From assembly GCA_029624735.1 (NCBI GenBank), contig JARSSM010000024.1, positions 1-64,000 of the forward strand: a DNA stretch of 64,000 nt. Direction: 5' to 3'. Positions 35,091-44,896 of this stretch are shown one piece after another (position 1 is the first letter of the stretch; each line of letters begins with the position of its first letter). The notes under the pieces are model-generated. The model saw only the letters and a program-made list of their open reading frames with translations. It did not search any database and was not told where the DNA came from. Origin of the DNA: Defluviicoccus sp. Its GTDB lineage: Bacteria; Pseudomonadota; Alphaproteobacteria; Rhodospirillales; Defluviicoccaceae. The position numbers were made by a program, and so were the translations under genes.

Positions 35091-35221
35091 CAAACGATCG
35101 CACGGCCCCGCCAACCCCGGCTTGCTTCTCGATTGCGCCGACAATCGCTGAACCACCGCCCTCCCCTTCGTACCGCTTTGATCCCGCCTGCAACGTCTTG
35201 TCTTCAAGGAACATCAGGGTC

Positions 35222-36646
35222 ATGACCGCATCCGCTAAGCCTGCCGTCGAACCGGCCACCGACTGCGTGGTGAAGGATTTCGCCCTCGCCGAGTGGGGCC
35301 GCAAGGAGATCGAGATCGCCGAGACCGAGATGCCGGGCTTGATGGCTTGCCGTGAGGAGTTCGGGCCGCAGCGGCCGCTGCGCGGCGCACGCATTGCCGG
35401 CTCCCTGCACATGACCATCCAAACCGCGGTGCTGATCGAAACGTTGCAGGCTCTGGGCGCCGATGTCCGATGGGCGTCCTGCAATATCTTTTCGACGCAA
35501 GATCATGCGGCGGCTGCCATCGCCGCCCGCGGCACCTCCGTTTTCGCCGTCAAGGGCGAGTCGCTGGAGGAGTACTGGACCTACACCGACCGCATCTTTC
35601 ACTGGCCGGACGGCGAGACCGCCAACATGATCCTCGACGACGGCGGCGATGCGACGCTGTACATCCTTCTCGGCAGCCGCGCCGAGACTGGCGAGGACGT
35701 GTTGAGCAATCCCGGCTCGGAAGAGGAGGAGATCCTTTTTGCGCAGATCAAGAAGCGCATGGCTGCGTCACCGGGCTGGTTCAACACGGTCAAGCGCAAC
35801 ATCCGTGGCGTGTCGGAGGAGACGACGACAGGCGTCCACCGCCTCTACGAGCTAAAGCAACAGGGCCGGCTGCCGTTTCCCGCCTTCAACGTCAATGACT
35901 CGGTGACCAAGTCCAAGTTCGACAACAAGTACGGCTGCCGCGAGAGCCTGGTTGACGGCATCCGCCGCGCCACCGACGTCATGCTTGCCGGCAAGAAGGC
36001 GGTAGTGTGCGGCTACGGCGACGTCGGCAAGGGGTCGGCCCAATCGCTGCGCGGCGCCGGCGCGCTGGTGCAGGTGACCGAGGTCGATCCCATCTGCGCC
36101 CTGCAGGCGGTGATGGACGGCTTCGAGGTGGTGACCCTGGAGGACGCCGCGCCCAGCGCCGACATCATCATCACCGCGACCGGCAACCGGGACGTCGTGA
36201 CGCTCGATGACATGCGCAAGTTCAAGGACATGGCAATTGTCGGCAACATTGGCCACTTCGACAATGAAATTCAGGTCGCGCACCTGAAGAACTTCACTTG
36301 GACCAATATCAAGCCGCAGGTCGACATGATCGTCTTCCCTGACGGCAAGCGCATGATCTTGCTGTCGGAGGGGCGCCTGCTCAACCTCGGCAACGCCACC
36401 GGCCATCCAAGCTTCGTGATGTCGGCGAGCTTCACCAACCAGGTGCTGGCCCAGATCGAGCTGTGGACCAAGGTTGGCCACTACCAGAACGACGTCTACG
36501 TGCTGCCGAAGCACCTGGACGAGAAAGTCGCCCGGTTGCACCTGGCCAAACTGAACATGAAGCTTACCGCGCTTCGGCCCGAACAAGCCGCCTACATCGG
36601 CGTGCCGGTGCAGGGGCCGTACAAGTCGGACCAGTACCGCTATTAG
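35222..36646 (+). CDS. ahcY: adenosylhomocysteinase
   Basis: A 474-residue SAH hydrolase that splits S-adenosylhomocysteine into adenosine and homocysteine, relieving inhibition of methyltransferases. Visible marks are [31 protein letters not shown], the NAD site [13 protein letters not shown] and the C-terminus ending [10 protein letters not shown], which reaches into the partner active site. AAGGAACATCAGGG precedes ATG 35222. The last 83 bases overlap the convergent glycosyltransferase gene. Confidence 0.97.
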   Translation: MTASAKPAVEPATDCVVKDFALAEWGRKEIEIAETEMPGLMACREEFGPQRPLRGARIAGSLHMTIQTAVLIETLQALGADVRWASCNIFSTQDHAAAAIAARGTSVFAVKGESLEEYWTYTDRIFHWPDGETANMILDDGGDATLYILLGSRAETGEDVLSNPGSEEEEILFAQIKKRMAASPGWFNTVKRNIRGVSEETTTGVHRLYELKQQGRLPFPAFNVNDSVTKSKFDNKYGCRESLVDGIRRATDVMLAGKKAVVCGYGDVGKGSAQSLRGAGALVQVTEVDPICALQAVMDGFEVVTLEDAAPSADIIITATGNRDVVTLDDMRKFKDMAIVGNIGHFDNEIQVAHLKNFTWTNIKPQVDMIVFPDGKRMILLSEGRLLNLGNATGHPSFVMSASFTNQVLAQIELWTKVGHYQNDVYVLPKHLDEKVARLHLAKLNMKLTALRPEQAAYIGVPVQGPYKSDQYRY

Positions 36647-37655
36647 CGTCGGTTTCATCGGGACGGACGCCGAGATTGCTTACGAACTGCTGGGCACTGG
36701 TGGACCAGGCATAGCGTTCGGCGTGTATGCGGCAGCGCTCGGCCGGGATCGCGAGCGCTGCGCGCACGGCCGCACCCAGATCGTCGGCCAGCACGCCCGC
36801 GCCTGACGTACCGAGCACATCGAGCGGCCCCGGCACCGGGTAGGCCGCGACCGGGACACCCGACGCCAGCGCCTCCAGCAGCACGAGGCCGAAGGTATCG
36901 GTGCGGCTCGGGAAAACGAACACGTCGGCAGCGGCGTAGTAGCAGGCCAGCTCCTCGCCCTGCTTCATGCCGACAAAGCGAACGGCCGGATACCGTGCGC
37001 GCAGCATGGGCAGTTGCGGGCCGTCGCCGACCACGACCTTGGTACCCGGCAGATCGAGCTTCAGAAAATCCTCGATGCTCTTCTCGACCGCCACCCGGCC
37101 GACGTAGAGGCTGACCGGGCGTGGCGCATCGATGAAGCTCTTGTCGCGTGGACGGAACAAGGTGGTATCGACGCCCCGGCTCCAGCGCACGAGGTTGGGG
37201 AAGCCGCGCGCCTTGAGATCGTCTTCCAGGGACGACGTTGCCACCATCGTGCGCAGGGCAGCGCTGTGGAAACGCCGCATCCACGCATAGGTCCAGCGCA
37301 TCGGCACCCGCCAGCGGGCATAGAGGTATTCGGGAAAGCGGGTGTGCAGTGACGTCGTGAACGGATGGCCGTGCCTGAGGCACCAGCGCCGCGCGCGCGT
37401 GCCAAGCGGCCCCTCGGTCGCAATGTGGATCGCAGCCGGCTGGAAGGCGGCGATGCGACGGCCAACGGCGCCGGCGGTGGCAAGTGCTAAGCGGATCTCC
37501 GGATAGGATGGGCACGGCAGGGTGCGGAACTGATCCGGCGCCAAGATGGCAACGGTGTGGCCGTCCGCAATCAATGTCTTACGCAAGGTGTCGAGCGTCC
37601 GCACGACGCCGTTCACCTGCGGGAACCAGGCGTCGGACACGATCAGGAGACGCAT
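36564..37655 (-). CDS. family 4 glycosyltransferase
   Basis: A 363-residue GT-B enzyme. The N-terminus [20 protein letters not shown] is typical of GT4 enzymes acting on lipids or mannans. [24 protein letters not shown] and the EX7E-like block [19 protein letters not shown] form the sugar-nucleotide site. It overlaps the phosphoesterase gene upstream by 13 bases. Glycolipid synthesis at the inner membrane is likely; alphaproteobacterial Agt-type enzymes that glycosylate diacylglycerol begin similarly. The last 28 residues are encoded opposite the 3' end of ahcY and look unlike the family, so they may be a run-through tail. Confidence 0.85.
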   Translation of the reverse strand: MRLLIVSDAWFPQVNGVVRTLDTLRKTLIADGHTVAILAPDQFRTLPCPSYPEIRLALATAGAVGRRIAAFQPAAIHIATEGPLGTRARRWCLRHGHPFTTSLHTRFPEYLYARWRVPMRWTYAWMRRFHSAALRTMVATSSLEDDLKARGFPNLVRWSRGVDTTLFRPRDKSFIDAPRPVSLYVGRVAVEKSIEDFLKLDLPGTKVVVGDGPQLPMLRARYPAVRFVGMKQGEELACYYAAADVFVFPSRTDTFGLVLLEALASGVPVAAYPVPGPLDVLGTSGAGVLADDLGAAVRAALAIPAERCRIHAERYAWSTSAQQFVSNLGVRPDETDANSGTGPTCTAPAPARRCRRLVRAEAR

Positions 37656-38500
37656 TCACGCTCCGCGCTGACGCTCTCAGTGTCCGCCGTGTCTGCGCGA
37701 ACGGGCTCAGCCTCGGGCTGCAACTGAACGCTGCGGCCGAGCCGTCCGCTTTCAGCCCAGTGCAGGATCTCCAGCCGGCCGTCAAGATGCTCGACCAGCG
37801 CCGTGCAGCTTTCCACCCAGTCGCCGTCGTTGCAGTAGACGATGCCGTCGAGCTGGCGAATCTCGGCGGTGTGGATGTGGCCGCAGATGACGCCCTGCAG
37901 GTTGCGCCGGCGCGCCTCGTCGGCAAGCGCCTTTTCGAAGTTGCAGATGTGCTCGACCGCGTTCTTGACCTTGTGCTTGAGGTAGGCCGAGAGCGACCAG
38001 TACGAGAAGCCGAGCCGGCGCCGAACCAAGTTGAACCAGGTGTTAAGGTTGAGCGCCATCTGGTAGGCATTGTCGCCGATGTAGGCCAGCCACTTGGCGT
38101 ACTTGACGACGCCGTCGAAGTGGTCGCCATGCATGACGAGGAAGCGGCGGCCATCGAGCATCGTGTGCGTCGCCTCGCGCAGCACGGCGACGCGGCCGAA
38201 CCGACGCGGCGTCATGTCGCGGAACCACTCGTCGTGATTGCCGGGGATGTAGATGACGCGCGTCCCTTTGCGGGCTTTGCGGAGAATCTTCTGGATGACG
38301 TCGTTGTGCTCCTGGCGCCAGTACCACGCCTTGCGCAGCCGCCAGAAATCGATGATGTCGCCGACGAGATAGAGATAGTCCGAATCGGTCGAACGAAGGA
38401 AATCCAGGAGCAAGGCCGCGTTACAGCCTCGAGTGCCCAAATGAATATCCGATATCCAAATAGAACGATAGCGCAATGGGGTTGAGGAGAAGGCGTTCAA
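37643..38500 (-). CDS. LpxH-like metallophosphoesterase
   Basis: A 285-residue calcineurin-like phosphoesterase related to UDP-2,3-diacylglucosamine diphosphatase. The five metal-binding motifs are visible: SDIHLG, GDIIDFW, GNHDEW, MHGDHFD and GHIHTA. The start is probably TTG 38500, with AGAGAG upstream; no ATG lies before the first motif. The next gene encodes a GT4 glycosyltransferase and overlaps, a pairing that suggests joint work on a lipid head group. A C-terminal acidic tail is unlike LpxH, so a true lipid A role is uncertain. Confidence 0.82.
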   Translation of the reverse strand: MNAFSSTPLRYRSIWISDIHLGTRGCNAALLLDFLRSTDSDYLYLVGDIIDFWRLRKAWYWRQEHNDVIQKILRKARKGTRVIYIPGNHDEWFRDMTPRRFGRVAVLREATHTMLDGRRFLVMHGDHFDGVVKYAKWLAYIGDNAYQMALNLNTWFNLVRRRLGFSYWSLSAYLKHKVKNAVEHICNFEKALADEARRRNLQGVICGHIHTAEIRQLDGIVYCNDGDWVESCTALVEHLDGRLEILHWAESGRLGRSVQLQPEAEPVRADTADTESVSAERECVS

Positions 38501-38640
38501 GGCTCTCTAAATCCACATCTCTTAATATAACAGCGTCCGTGCTTCCAAGGTCGCCGATATTACAGCGCCCAAGATAGCGGCGGCACGTCTTAAATCGATA
38601 TGTCAGAAAAACTTAAACGCTTTGTCTTATCGCTGTAACA

Positions 38641-39435
38641 TCAGCGTGCATTTTTCGGCGCCACCAGCAGGCTTGCAGCGAAGGCCGCGCTCGCCGCAAC
38701 GACGATCGCGGGGCCGGACGCGATGTCCCAGTTGAGCGAGATCAGAAGGCCCGCAACCACGGCCGCGGCACCGATGAGACTGGCGCCCACCGCCATCTGC
38801 TCCGGCGTGCGGGCAAACCGGCGGGCGGCGGCGGCCGGGATGATGAGGAGCGAGGTGATCAGCAGCACGCCCACGAGTTTGATCGCGAGCGCGATGATGA
38901 GCGCGATCAGCAGCATGAATGCGGTTTGCGCGGCGGCCACCGGCACACCCTCGGCCTGCGCCAGGTCCGCGTGCACCGTGGCGGCCAAGAGCGGTCGCCA
39001 GATCAGCGTTAGTACCGCCAGCACGCAGGCGCCACCGAAGTAGATCCAGCCGATCTCGGCCCACGTGACGGCGAGGATGTCGCCGAACAAATACGCCATC
39101 AGGTCGAGCCGCAGCCACACCATCAGGCCGAGCACGACCAGCCCCAGCGACAACGCGGCATGGGCGAAGATGCCCAACAGCGTGTCGACGGCAAGAACGC
39201 CGCGCCTCTGCAGCGCCACCAGCGACAGCGCGATGACGCTGGCGACGGCGATGATGCCGACTGCCGGCTCGATATCGAGAAGGAAGCCCAGCGCAACACC
39301 AAGCAGCGCCGAGTGCGCCATCGCGTCGCCAAAGTAAGCCATGCGCCGCCAAACGATGAAGCACCCCAGCGGCCCGGCGACGAGTGCGACGCCGATGCCG
39401 GCGATGACGGCGCGAATGAAGAACGTTTCAAGCAT
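38641..39435 (-). CDS. znuB: ZnuB-type zinc/manganese ABC permease, orphan
   Basis: A 264-residue permease of the ABC-3 family with about eight helices. VAGPLGCFIVWRRMAYFGDAM then AHSALLGVALG is the family start, and VGVLLITSLLIIPAAAARRF matches the late coupling region. It should import zinc or manganese. No ATPase (ZnuC) or binding protein (ZnuA) lies within 20 kb either side, although these genes normally adjoin. It follows algH after 89 bases on the same strand. Confidence 0.87.
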   Translation of the reverse strand: MLETFFIRAVIAGIGVALVAGPLGCFIVWRRMAYFGDAMAHSALLGVALGFLLDIEPAVGIIAVASVIALSLVALQRRGVLAVDTLLGIFAHAALSLGLVVLGLMVWLRLDLMAYLFGDILAVTWAEIGWIYFGGACVLAVLTLIWRPLLAATVHADLAQAEGVPVAAAQTAFMLLIALIIALAIKLVGVLLITSLLIIPAAAARRFARTPEQMAVGASLIGAAAVVAGLLISLNWDIASGPAIVVAASAAFAASLLVAPKNAR

Positions 39436-39524
39436 GGTGAAACGCCGCGGCGCGGCTCCTTGCCGCCGTTGCCGATCCCTCTGCCCGCATCATCACCGGG
39501 CGCGCGACTGCCGGCGCTGAAGCG

Positions 39525-40100
39525 TCACGCGTGGCCGGCCGCGTCCGAAAGCAGCATCGGATTGATGCCGAGCTTGGCCATCGCCCGGTCCCACTTCTGG
39601 TCGAGCGCGGGGCCGAACACGAGCTCCTCGTCCGCATCGACATGCAGCCAGCCGTTGGCCAGGATTTCGGAGTCGAGCTGGCCGGGTCCCCAGCCGGCGT
39701 AGCCCAGCGCCAGGAGGTGCCGGCGTGGCCCGCTGCCGGATGCGATCGCCTTCAAGATGTCGACGGTCGCGGTCAGCGAGACGCCCTCCGTGACAACGAG
39801 CGTACCCTCGCGCATATAATCGGGCGAATGCAGAACGAAGCCCCGCCCTGTTTCGACCGGACCGCCGAAGTTGACGGCAACCTTGTCGTCGACTGCCGTC
39901 GCGTCGATCTCCAGCTGCTGCAGCAGTTCGGCCAGCGAGATTTGCTCCAACGCCCGGTTGACGACCAGCCCCATCGCTCCCTCGGCGCTGTGCGCGCACA
40001 TGTAGATGACCGTCCGCGCGAAGCGGGGATCGCTCATTCCGGGCATAGCAACCAGCAACTGTCCGACCAGGGAAGTTTCCGTCGGCAACGGGCGTGGCAT
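39525..40100 (-). CDS. algH: AlgH/YqgE-family protein
   Basis: A 191-residue UPF0301 protein. [21 protein letters not shown] and [19 protein letters not shown] are unmistakable, with [13 protein letters not shown] near residue 130. The molecular function is unknown; the name comes from an alginate regulator in Pseudomonas. ATG 40100 has GGAGAGGACGAG upstream. The start faces a divergent DsbD-like gene 90 bases away. Confidence 0.92.
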   Translation of the reverse strand: MPRPLPTETSLVGQLLVAMPGMSDPRFARTVIYMCAHSAEGAMGLVVNRALEQISLAELLQQLEIDATAVDDKVAVNFGGPVETGRGFVLHSPDYMREGTLVVTEGVSLTATVDILKAIASGSGPRRHLLALGYAGWGPGQLDSEILANGWLHVDADEELVFGPALDQKWDRAMAKLGINPMLLSDAAGHA

Positions 40101-40190
40101 CGGTTTCTCGTCCTCTCCTTGGCACAGTTTACCACAACAGCGGCCGGCATTGTCCACGTCCGTGGCGGTGCGGCGCGCGTCCGTGCCGCC

Positions 40191-42365
40191 ATGGCACGGA
40201 GCCTGTGCGCGCTCATCCTCGCGGCGGCTGGACTTGTCATCGGCGGAGTCCCGGCACCGGCCGCAGCCACAGACACCGCCTCAGCCTGGGCGGTGACCGA
40301 GCACGGCCGGGTGCGCCTGATCAGTGCTGGCGTCTCGACCGGCGGCAGCACCCAAGTGAGCCTCGGCCTCGAATTTAGCCTGCGCAAGGGATGGAAGATC
40401 TACTGGCGCTCGCCCGGGGATGCCGGCTATCCGCCGCAGATCGACTGGAGCGGCTCGCAGAACTTGGCCGCTGCTGCGATCCGCTGGCCGGCGCCAAAAC
40501 GCTTCACCGTCCTCGGCTTTGAGACTGTCGGCTACGACACGCCCATCGTGCTGCCGATCGCAGCGACGCTTGAGCGCCCCGGCGAGCCGGCAATGCTGCA
40601 GGCCAGGGTCGACTTCCTCACCTGCGAGCAGCTGTGCGTGCCGTACACGGTCGATCTCGCCCTTGCGCTGCCCGCCGGCGCCGCTGGCGAAAGTGCCCAT
40701 GCGCCTGCGATCGCAGATGCCCTGGCGCGGGTGCCGGTGAGCGGCGAAGCCGGCGCCGCGCGGATCGATCGGGCGGTGATCGATTGGACCGACAGCGAGG
40801 CTGTTCTCCAGCTCGAAGCCAGTGCGCGCGTGCCGTTCAGTGCGCCCGACGCCTTCATCGAGGGGCCGGCCGAGTTCGCCTTCGCGGCACCGCAGGTGAC
40901 GCTGGCCGGCGGCGGCCAGCGCGCAATCCTGCGCGTCGCCGTTGCCGGTCTCCCCATCGAAGGCTCCGATGCGGCCGCCCGTGTGGTGGGGGCGCCGCTT
41001 ACGGTCACCCTCGTCGACGGCGACCGCGCGGTCGAGCAGGCTATCACTATCAGCGCGGGACAACCGCCGCAGCCCGCTGGCCGCGAAGGCTCGTCCGGCG
41101 AACGCCGCAACCTCGCAGCGATGCTGGCAGTCGCCATCCTGGGCGGCCTGATCCTCAATCTGATGCCGTGCGTGCTGCCGGTGCTCTCCATCAAGCTGTT
41201 GAGTGTGATGGGCCATGGCGGCGGCAGTCGGCGCCAGGTTCGGCTCGGCTTTCTCGCATCAGCGGCCGGCATCCTTGCGGCCTTCCTCGCGCTCGCAGCT
41301 GGCGTCCTGGTGCTGCAGGCGATGGGCGCCACGGTCGGGTGGGGCCTCCAGTTCCAGAGCCCGCTGTTCCTGGCCGGCATGGCGCTGGTGCTGACGCTGT
41401 TTGCCTGCAACCTTTGGGGCCTGTTCGAGCTGCCGCTGCCGGGCGTGATCGCCGACGCCGGTGCCCGTGCGGGCCACGCTCCAGGCCACGTTCCAGGTCT
41501 GCGCGGGCAGTTCCTCGGCGGCGTGCTGGCAACACTGTTGGCAACGCCGTGCTCGGCGCCGTTTGTGGGTTCGGCGCTGGGCTTCGCCTTTACGCAAGGA
41601 TCGGGCGCCATCATCGCCGTGTTCGCGGCGCTCGGGCTTGGCCTCGCCCTGCCGTATCTCGCCGTCGCCGCGGTGCCCGCGCTCGCGACCCGGTTGCCGC
41701 GGCCGGGCCGCTGGATGCTGACGCTACGGCGCGGTCTGGGCTTCCTCTTGGCGGCAACCGCGCTGTGGCTGTTGCGGGTGCTGGCGGACGTGAGCGGCGG
41801 CACGATCGCGCTCGGCCTTGCCGGCATGCTCGTCCTTGTCGGAGGGCTCCTGGCCCTGCGGCGGCACCTCGATGGCCGCATGGCGGCAGCGGTCCGCGCG
41901 GCGGCGGTGGGCCTCGGCATCGCTGCGGCCATCGGCGCCGGCCTGCTGATGCCGAAAGAGCCGCAACCGCCGGCATTGCCTGGGCAGTGGGCGGCGTTCG
42001 ATCCAGCGCGGATCGCGACCGAGGTTGCGCGCGGCAGGGTGGTCTACGTCAATATCACTGCCGCGTGGTGCATTACCTGCAAAGTCAACGAGTCGCTCGT
42101 GCTCGACCGGCCGGCGGTGCAGGCGCGGCTTCAGGCCGCCGACGTCGTCGCCATGCGCGCCGACTGGACCCGCCCCGATCCGGCGATCGCCGATTTCCTC
42201 GCCGGCTTTCAGCGCTACGGCATACCCTTTGATGCGGTGTTCGGGCCCGGGCTGCCGGCTGGCGAGGCGCTGCCGGAGCTGTTGAGCGAAGAAGCGATCC
42301 TGGCGCTGGTTGCCCGCGCGGCTGCCCCGCCGCGGCCGACGATGTCTCGATCGGGTCCGGGATAG
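40191..42365 (+). CDS. DsbD/ScsB-like thiol-disulfide transporter
   Basis: A 724-residue inner-membrane protein. A signal (1-24) leads to a DsbD-alpha-like periplasmic domain (about 25-290) with the pair CEQLC. Eight membrane helices follow, with the transfer cysteines in [15 protein letters not shown] and [10 protein letters not shown]. The C-terminal periplasmic thioredoxin domain has the active site [11 protein letters not shown]. It carries reducing power from cytoplasmic thioredoxin to periplasmic proteins, in ScsB-type members to peroxiredoxin-like partners. ATG 40191 is preferred because the signal peptide starts there. Confidence 0.9.
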   Translation: MARSLCALILAAAGLVIGGVPAPAAATDTASAWAVTEHGRVRLISAGVSTGGSTQVSLGLEFSLRKGWKIYWRSPGDAGYPPQIDWSGSQNLAAAAIRWPAPKRFTVLGFETVGYDTPIVLPIAATLERPGEPAMLQARVDFLTCEQLCVPYTVDLALALPAGAAGESAHAPAIADALARVPVSGEAGAARIDRAVIDWTDSEAVLQLEASARVPFSAPDAFIEGPAEFAFAAPQVTLAGGGQRAILRVAVAGLPIEGSDAAARVVGAPLTVTLVDGDRAVEQAITISAGQPPQPAGREGSSGERRNLAAMLAVAILGGLILNLMPCVLPVLSIKLLSVMGHGGGSRRQVRLGFLASAAGILAAFLALAAGVLVLQAMGATVGWGLQFQSPLFLAGMALVLTLFACNLWGLFELPLPGVIADAGARAGHAPGHVPGLRGQFLGGVLATLLATPCSAPFVGSALGFAFTQGSGAIIAVFAALGLGLALPYLAVAAVPALATRLPRPGRWMLTLRRGLGFLLAATALWLLRVLADVSGGTIALGLAGMLVLVGGLLALRRHLDGRMAAAVRAAAVGLGIAAAIGAGLLMPKEPQPPALPGQWAAFDPARIATEVARGRVVYVNITAAWCITCKVNESLVLDRPAVQARLQAADVVAMRADWTRPDPAIADFLAGFQRYGIPFDAVFGPGLPAGEALPELLSEEAILALVARAAAPPRPTMSRSGPG

Positions 42366-42485
42366 CGTCGACCGCTGCGGTTGCGATAGCTTTGCATTTG
42401 GCGGCGCGAGCGCCTATGTCGAAGCGCAGGGTTGCTCCGGCGCGGGGCCGGCGAACCAAGGGTTTAGGGGAAAGGGAGAAGATCC

Positions 42486-42968
42486 ATGACAATCAAGGTC
42501 GGCGACCGGATGCCGTCGGTGAAGCTGATGCGCTGGGGCGCGAACGGTCCGGAAGCAGTCAGCACCGACGATCTCTTCAAGGGCAAGACGGTAGCCCTGT
42601 TCGGCGTGCCGGGTGCGTTTACGCCGAAGTGCTCGGAAGCGCATCTGCCCGGCTTCGTTCAGGAGGCCGGCGCTATCAAAGCCAAGGGTGTCGATGCGAT
42701 CATCTGCACTGCCGTCAACGACGTGTTCGTGATGCACGCTTGGGGCAAGGATCAACAGGCTGAAGGCAAGGTCGACATGGTGGCCGATGGCGACGCAGCC
42801 CTGACCCGCGCCGCCGGGCTTGAATTCGATCTGACCGGCAAGGGGCTGGGTCTGCGCTGCCAGCGCTTCTCGATGCTGGTCAAGGACGGCGTCGTCACCC
42901 AGCTCAACATCGATCCGCCGGGAGCCTTCGGCAAGACCAGTGCCGAGGAGATGCTGAAAAGCCTGTAG
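42486..42968 (+). CDS. Prx5-type peroxiredoxin
   Basis: A 160-residue atypical peroxiredoxin. VPGAFTPKCSEAHLPGF holds the peroxidatic Cys49 (with Thr46 of the T-x-x-C motif), and the late VKDGVVTQLNID and FGKTSAEEMLKSL are family marks. It reduces hydrogen peroxide and alkyl hydroperoxides in the cytoplasm, usually with glutaredoxin or glutathione. AAAGGGAGAAG precedes ATG 42486. It lies 120 bases downstream of the DsbD-like gene, a sensible redox pairing though not proof of one transcript. Confidence 0.93.
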   Translation: MTIKVGDRMPSVKLMRWGANGPEAVSTDDLFKGKTVALFGVPGAFTPKCSEAHLPGFVQEAGAIKAKGVDAIICTAVNDVFVMHAWGKDQQAEGKVDMVADGDAALTRAAGLEFDLTGKGLGLRCQRFSMLVKDGVVTQLNIDPPGAFGKTSAEEMLKSL

Positions 42969-43007
42969 CCGGATCACGCGCGGCTGCAGCTCCCGAATGA
43001 GGCGCAG

Positions 43008-43031
43008 GCTCCTCCGCTGGTGCGGGGGAGC
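43008..43031 (+). terminator. 10-bp hairpin between peroxiredoxin and rnhA ends
   Basis: GCTCCTCCGC and GCGGGGGAGC pair over 10 positions with one G-T wobble around a 4-base loop (TGGT). It lies 40 bases after the peroxiredoxin stop and 38 bases from the convergent rnhA stop, so it can end both transcripts. There is no T-run, so termination efficiency is uncertain. Confidence 0.5.
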
Positions 43032-43068
43032 GCTCGCGCGCCGGTCGGCATAGAGGTCATGCCCGCGC

Positions 43069-43557
43069 TCAATCGCCGCGCTCATGCCTCGCATCGGCGC
43101 GGGCAGCCTCGGCCGCGGCACGGGCGAGCGCATCGGCGCGCTCGTTTTCCGGGTGGCCGCTGTGGCCGCGGACCCAGTTCCAGTCAATCCGGTGCTGGGC
43201 GATCAGGCCGTCCAGGCGCGTCCACAGATCGACATTCTTGACCGGCTTCTTGTCCGCCGTACGCCAGCCGTTGCGCCTCCAGCCGTTGATCCAGCGGGTG
43301 ATGCCGTCGCGCACATACAGGCTGTCGGTGTAAAAGCGAACGGTCGTGCTGCGTTTGAGCGCGGCTAAGCCCTCGATCGCCGCCGTCAGCTCCATGCGGT
43401 TGTTGGTCGTCGCCGGCTCGCCGCCCGACAGCGCCTTCTCGGCACCACGCCAGCGCAGGATCACGGCCCAGCCGCCGGGGCCGGGATTGCCGAGGCAGGC
43501 ACCGTCCGAGAACATCTCGACCGCGTCGTCGCTCCGGGCAGGCTCGCCGCTGCTCAT
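43069..43557 (-). CDS. rnhA: ribonuclease HI
   Basis: A 162-residue RNase HI that cuts the RNA strand of RNA-DNA hybrids. The catalytic acids are Asp18 ([16 protein letters not shown]), Glu56 ([10 protein letters not shown]), Asp78 (FYTDSLYV) and the Asp of ERADALA, with the conserved [11 protein letters not shown] just before. It follows thrB after 3 bases, the usual alphaproteobacterial order. Confidence 0.97.
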   Translation of the reverse strand: MSSGEPARSDDAVEMFSDGACLGNPGPGGWAVILRWRGAEKALSGGEPATTNNRMELTAAIEGLAALKRSTTVRFYTDSLYVRDGITRWINGWRRNGWRTADKKPVKNVDLWTRLDGLIAQHRIDWNWVRGHSGHPENERADALARAAAEAARADARHERGD

Positions 43558-43560
43558 CGC

Positions 43561-44523
43561 TCAGTCGAGGCCATAAGAGCGCACGTCGCGAATGCCGCGG
43601 TGAAAGCGCATTTTCTGCACGTATTCCATCGGGTTCTTTGGTGTCGCCAGCGCGTTCTTGGGTGCGTAAAGCCAGTCATATAGGCGCGTCAGCAGGAAAC
43701 GCATCGCCGCGCCGCGGGCCAGCAGCGGCAAGGCCTCGATTTCGGCCGCTGCCAGGGTGCGCTCGCTGCGGTAACCGCTGAACAGCCGCCGCGCCTTGGT
43801 GACGTTGAAGCTACCATCGGTCTCGAAACACCAGGCATTGAGCGCCACCGCAAGGTCATACGCAAAGAAGTCCGTACAAGCGAAATAGAAGTCGATCAGC
43901 CCCGAGAGCCGCTCACCCTCATAGAACACGTTGTCGGGAAAGAGGTCGGCGTGGATCACGCCCTTGGGTAGGGCGGAAGGCCAATCTCGCTCCAGGAGCT
44001 TGAGCTCGTGCTCAAGCTCGAAGCGCAGGTCATCAGCGATGCTGCCGCGTTTACGGCAGCTTGCCTGGAGCAGCGGCCGCCAGCCGGCGACCGAGAGATC
44101 GTTCGCGCGCTCAAGCGGGAAATCGCGGCCGGCTTCGTGCATGCGCGCCATCGCCGCGCCGAGCTCCTGGCAGTGGAGGACGGTCGGCCGGCGGGGCCAC
44201 AGTCCGGAGAGAAAGGTAACGATCGCTGCCATGCGCCCGGCAACGCTGCGCAAGGCCCGGCCGTCGACACCGTGCACCGGCGTCGGACATGGAATCCCGC
44301 GCGCTGCCAGGTGGTCCATCAGCGCCAGAAAGAACGGCAGATCGGCCGGTTTGACCCGCTTTTCGTAAAGCGTGAGGATGTAGGTGCCGGTCTCGGTAAC
44401 GAGCAGGAAGTTGCTGTTCTCGATTCCCTCGGCAATCCCCTTGCAGGCAATCAGCCTACCGATCGCGTACTGGCCCAAAAACGCATGCAGTTCCTCATCG
44501 GGGATCTCGGTGTAGACGGCCAT
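43561..44523 (-). CDS. thrB: homoserine kinase ThrB (APH-fold)
   Basis: A 320-residue homoserine kinase of the aminoglycoside-phosphotransferase-like type found in alphaproteobacteria and pseudomonads. MAVYTEIPDEELHAFLGQY is the family start. The catalytic loop reads GVIHADLFPDNVFYEG and the metal-binding part is GLIDFYFACTDFFAYDLA. It makes O-phosphohomoserine for threonine. ATG 44523 gives the standard length; longer frames upstream are not conserved. Confidence 0.95.
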   Translation of the reverse strand: MAVYTEIPDEELHAFLGQYAIGRLIACKGIAEGIENSNFLLVTETGTYILTLYEKRVKPADLPFFLALMDHLAARGIPCPTPVHGVDGRALRSVAGRMAAIVTFLSGLWPRRPTVLHCQELGAAMARMHEAGRDFPLERANDLSVAGWRPLLQASCRKRGSIADDLRFELEHELKLLERDWPSALPKGVIHADLFPDNVFYEGERLSGLIDFYFACTDFFAYDLAVALNAWCFETDGSFNVTKARRLFSGYRSERTLAAAEIEALPLLARGAAMRFLLTRLYDWLYAPKNALATPKNPMEYVQKMRFHRGIRDVRSYGLD

Positions 44524-44642
44524 GGGTTCTCTTGTCACAACCACGCTTTGCGACCATAGTCGCGCCGTTCCGCGAAGCCAACACGGAAGCGGAGCGAAAC
44601 GGGTGCGCGGACAGATAAGGGTATTCGGAGCATGGACGCCAG

Positions 44643-44882
44643 ATGACCGAACCGGTGGTTGCCCGAAAAGGTCCATTTGCGGTCGAAACGACGGCCGGGC
44701 GCAAATATGCATGGTGTGCGTGCGGCATGAGCAAGACCCAGCCCTTCTGTGACGGCAGCCACAAGGGCTCGGGCCTGGAACCGCTCATCGTCGTCGCTGA
44801 GCAAAGCGGAACGGTCTACTTCTGCGGCTGCAAGCACACTGCTAGCAAACCGTTCTGCGACGGTTCGCACGCGACGCTGTGA
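44643..44882 (+). CDS. CDGSH iron-sulfur domain protein
   Basis: A 79-residue protein with two mitoNEET-like motifs, CACGMSKTQPFCDGSH and CGCKHTASKPFCDGSH. Each gives three Cys and one His for a 2Fe-2S cluster. Function in bacteria is not settled; electron or cluster transfer is likely. It starts 119 bases from the divergent thrB and ends 14 bases before the lipoprotein gene. Confidence 0.93.
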   Translation: MTEPVVARKGPFAVETTAGRKYAWCACGMSKTQPFCDGSHKGSGLEPLIVVAEQSGTVYFCGCKHTASKPFCDGSHATL

Positions 44883-44896
44883 CGCGGGGGCGGGCC

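Noticed and set aside
38511..38530. Zur-like half site TTAATATAAC near znuB
   Set aside because: Only one half of the palindrome is present and it lies downstream of znuB, so it cannot control that gene in the usual way.
39531..40190. Upstream extension of the DsbD-like frame across algH
   Set aside because: The extension is antisense to the well-conserved algH; a signal peptide begins at ATG 40191, so that is the true start.
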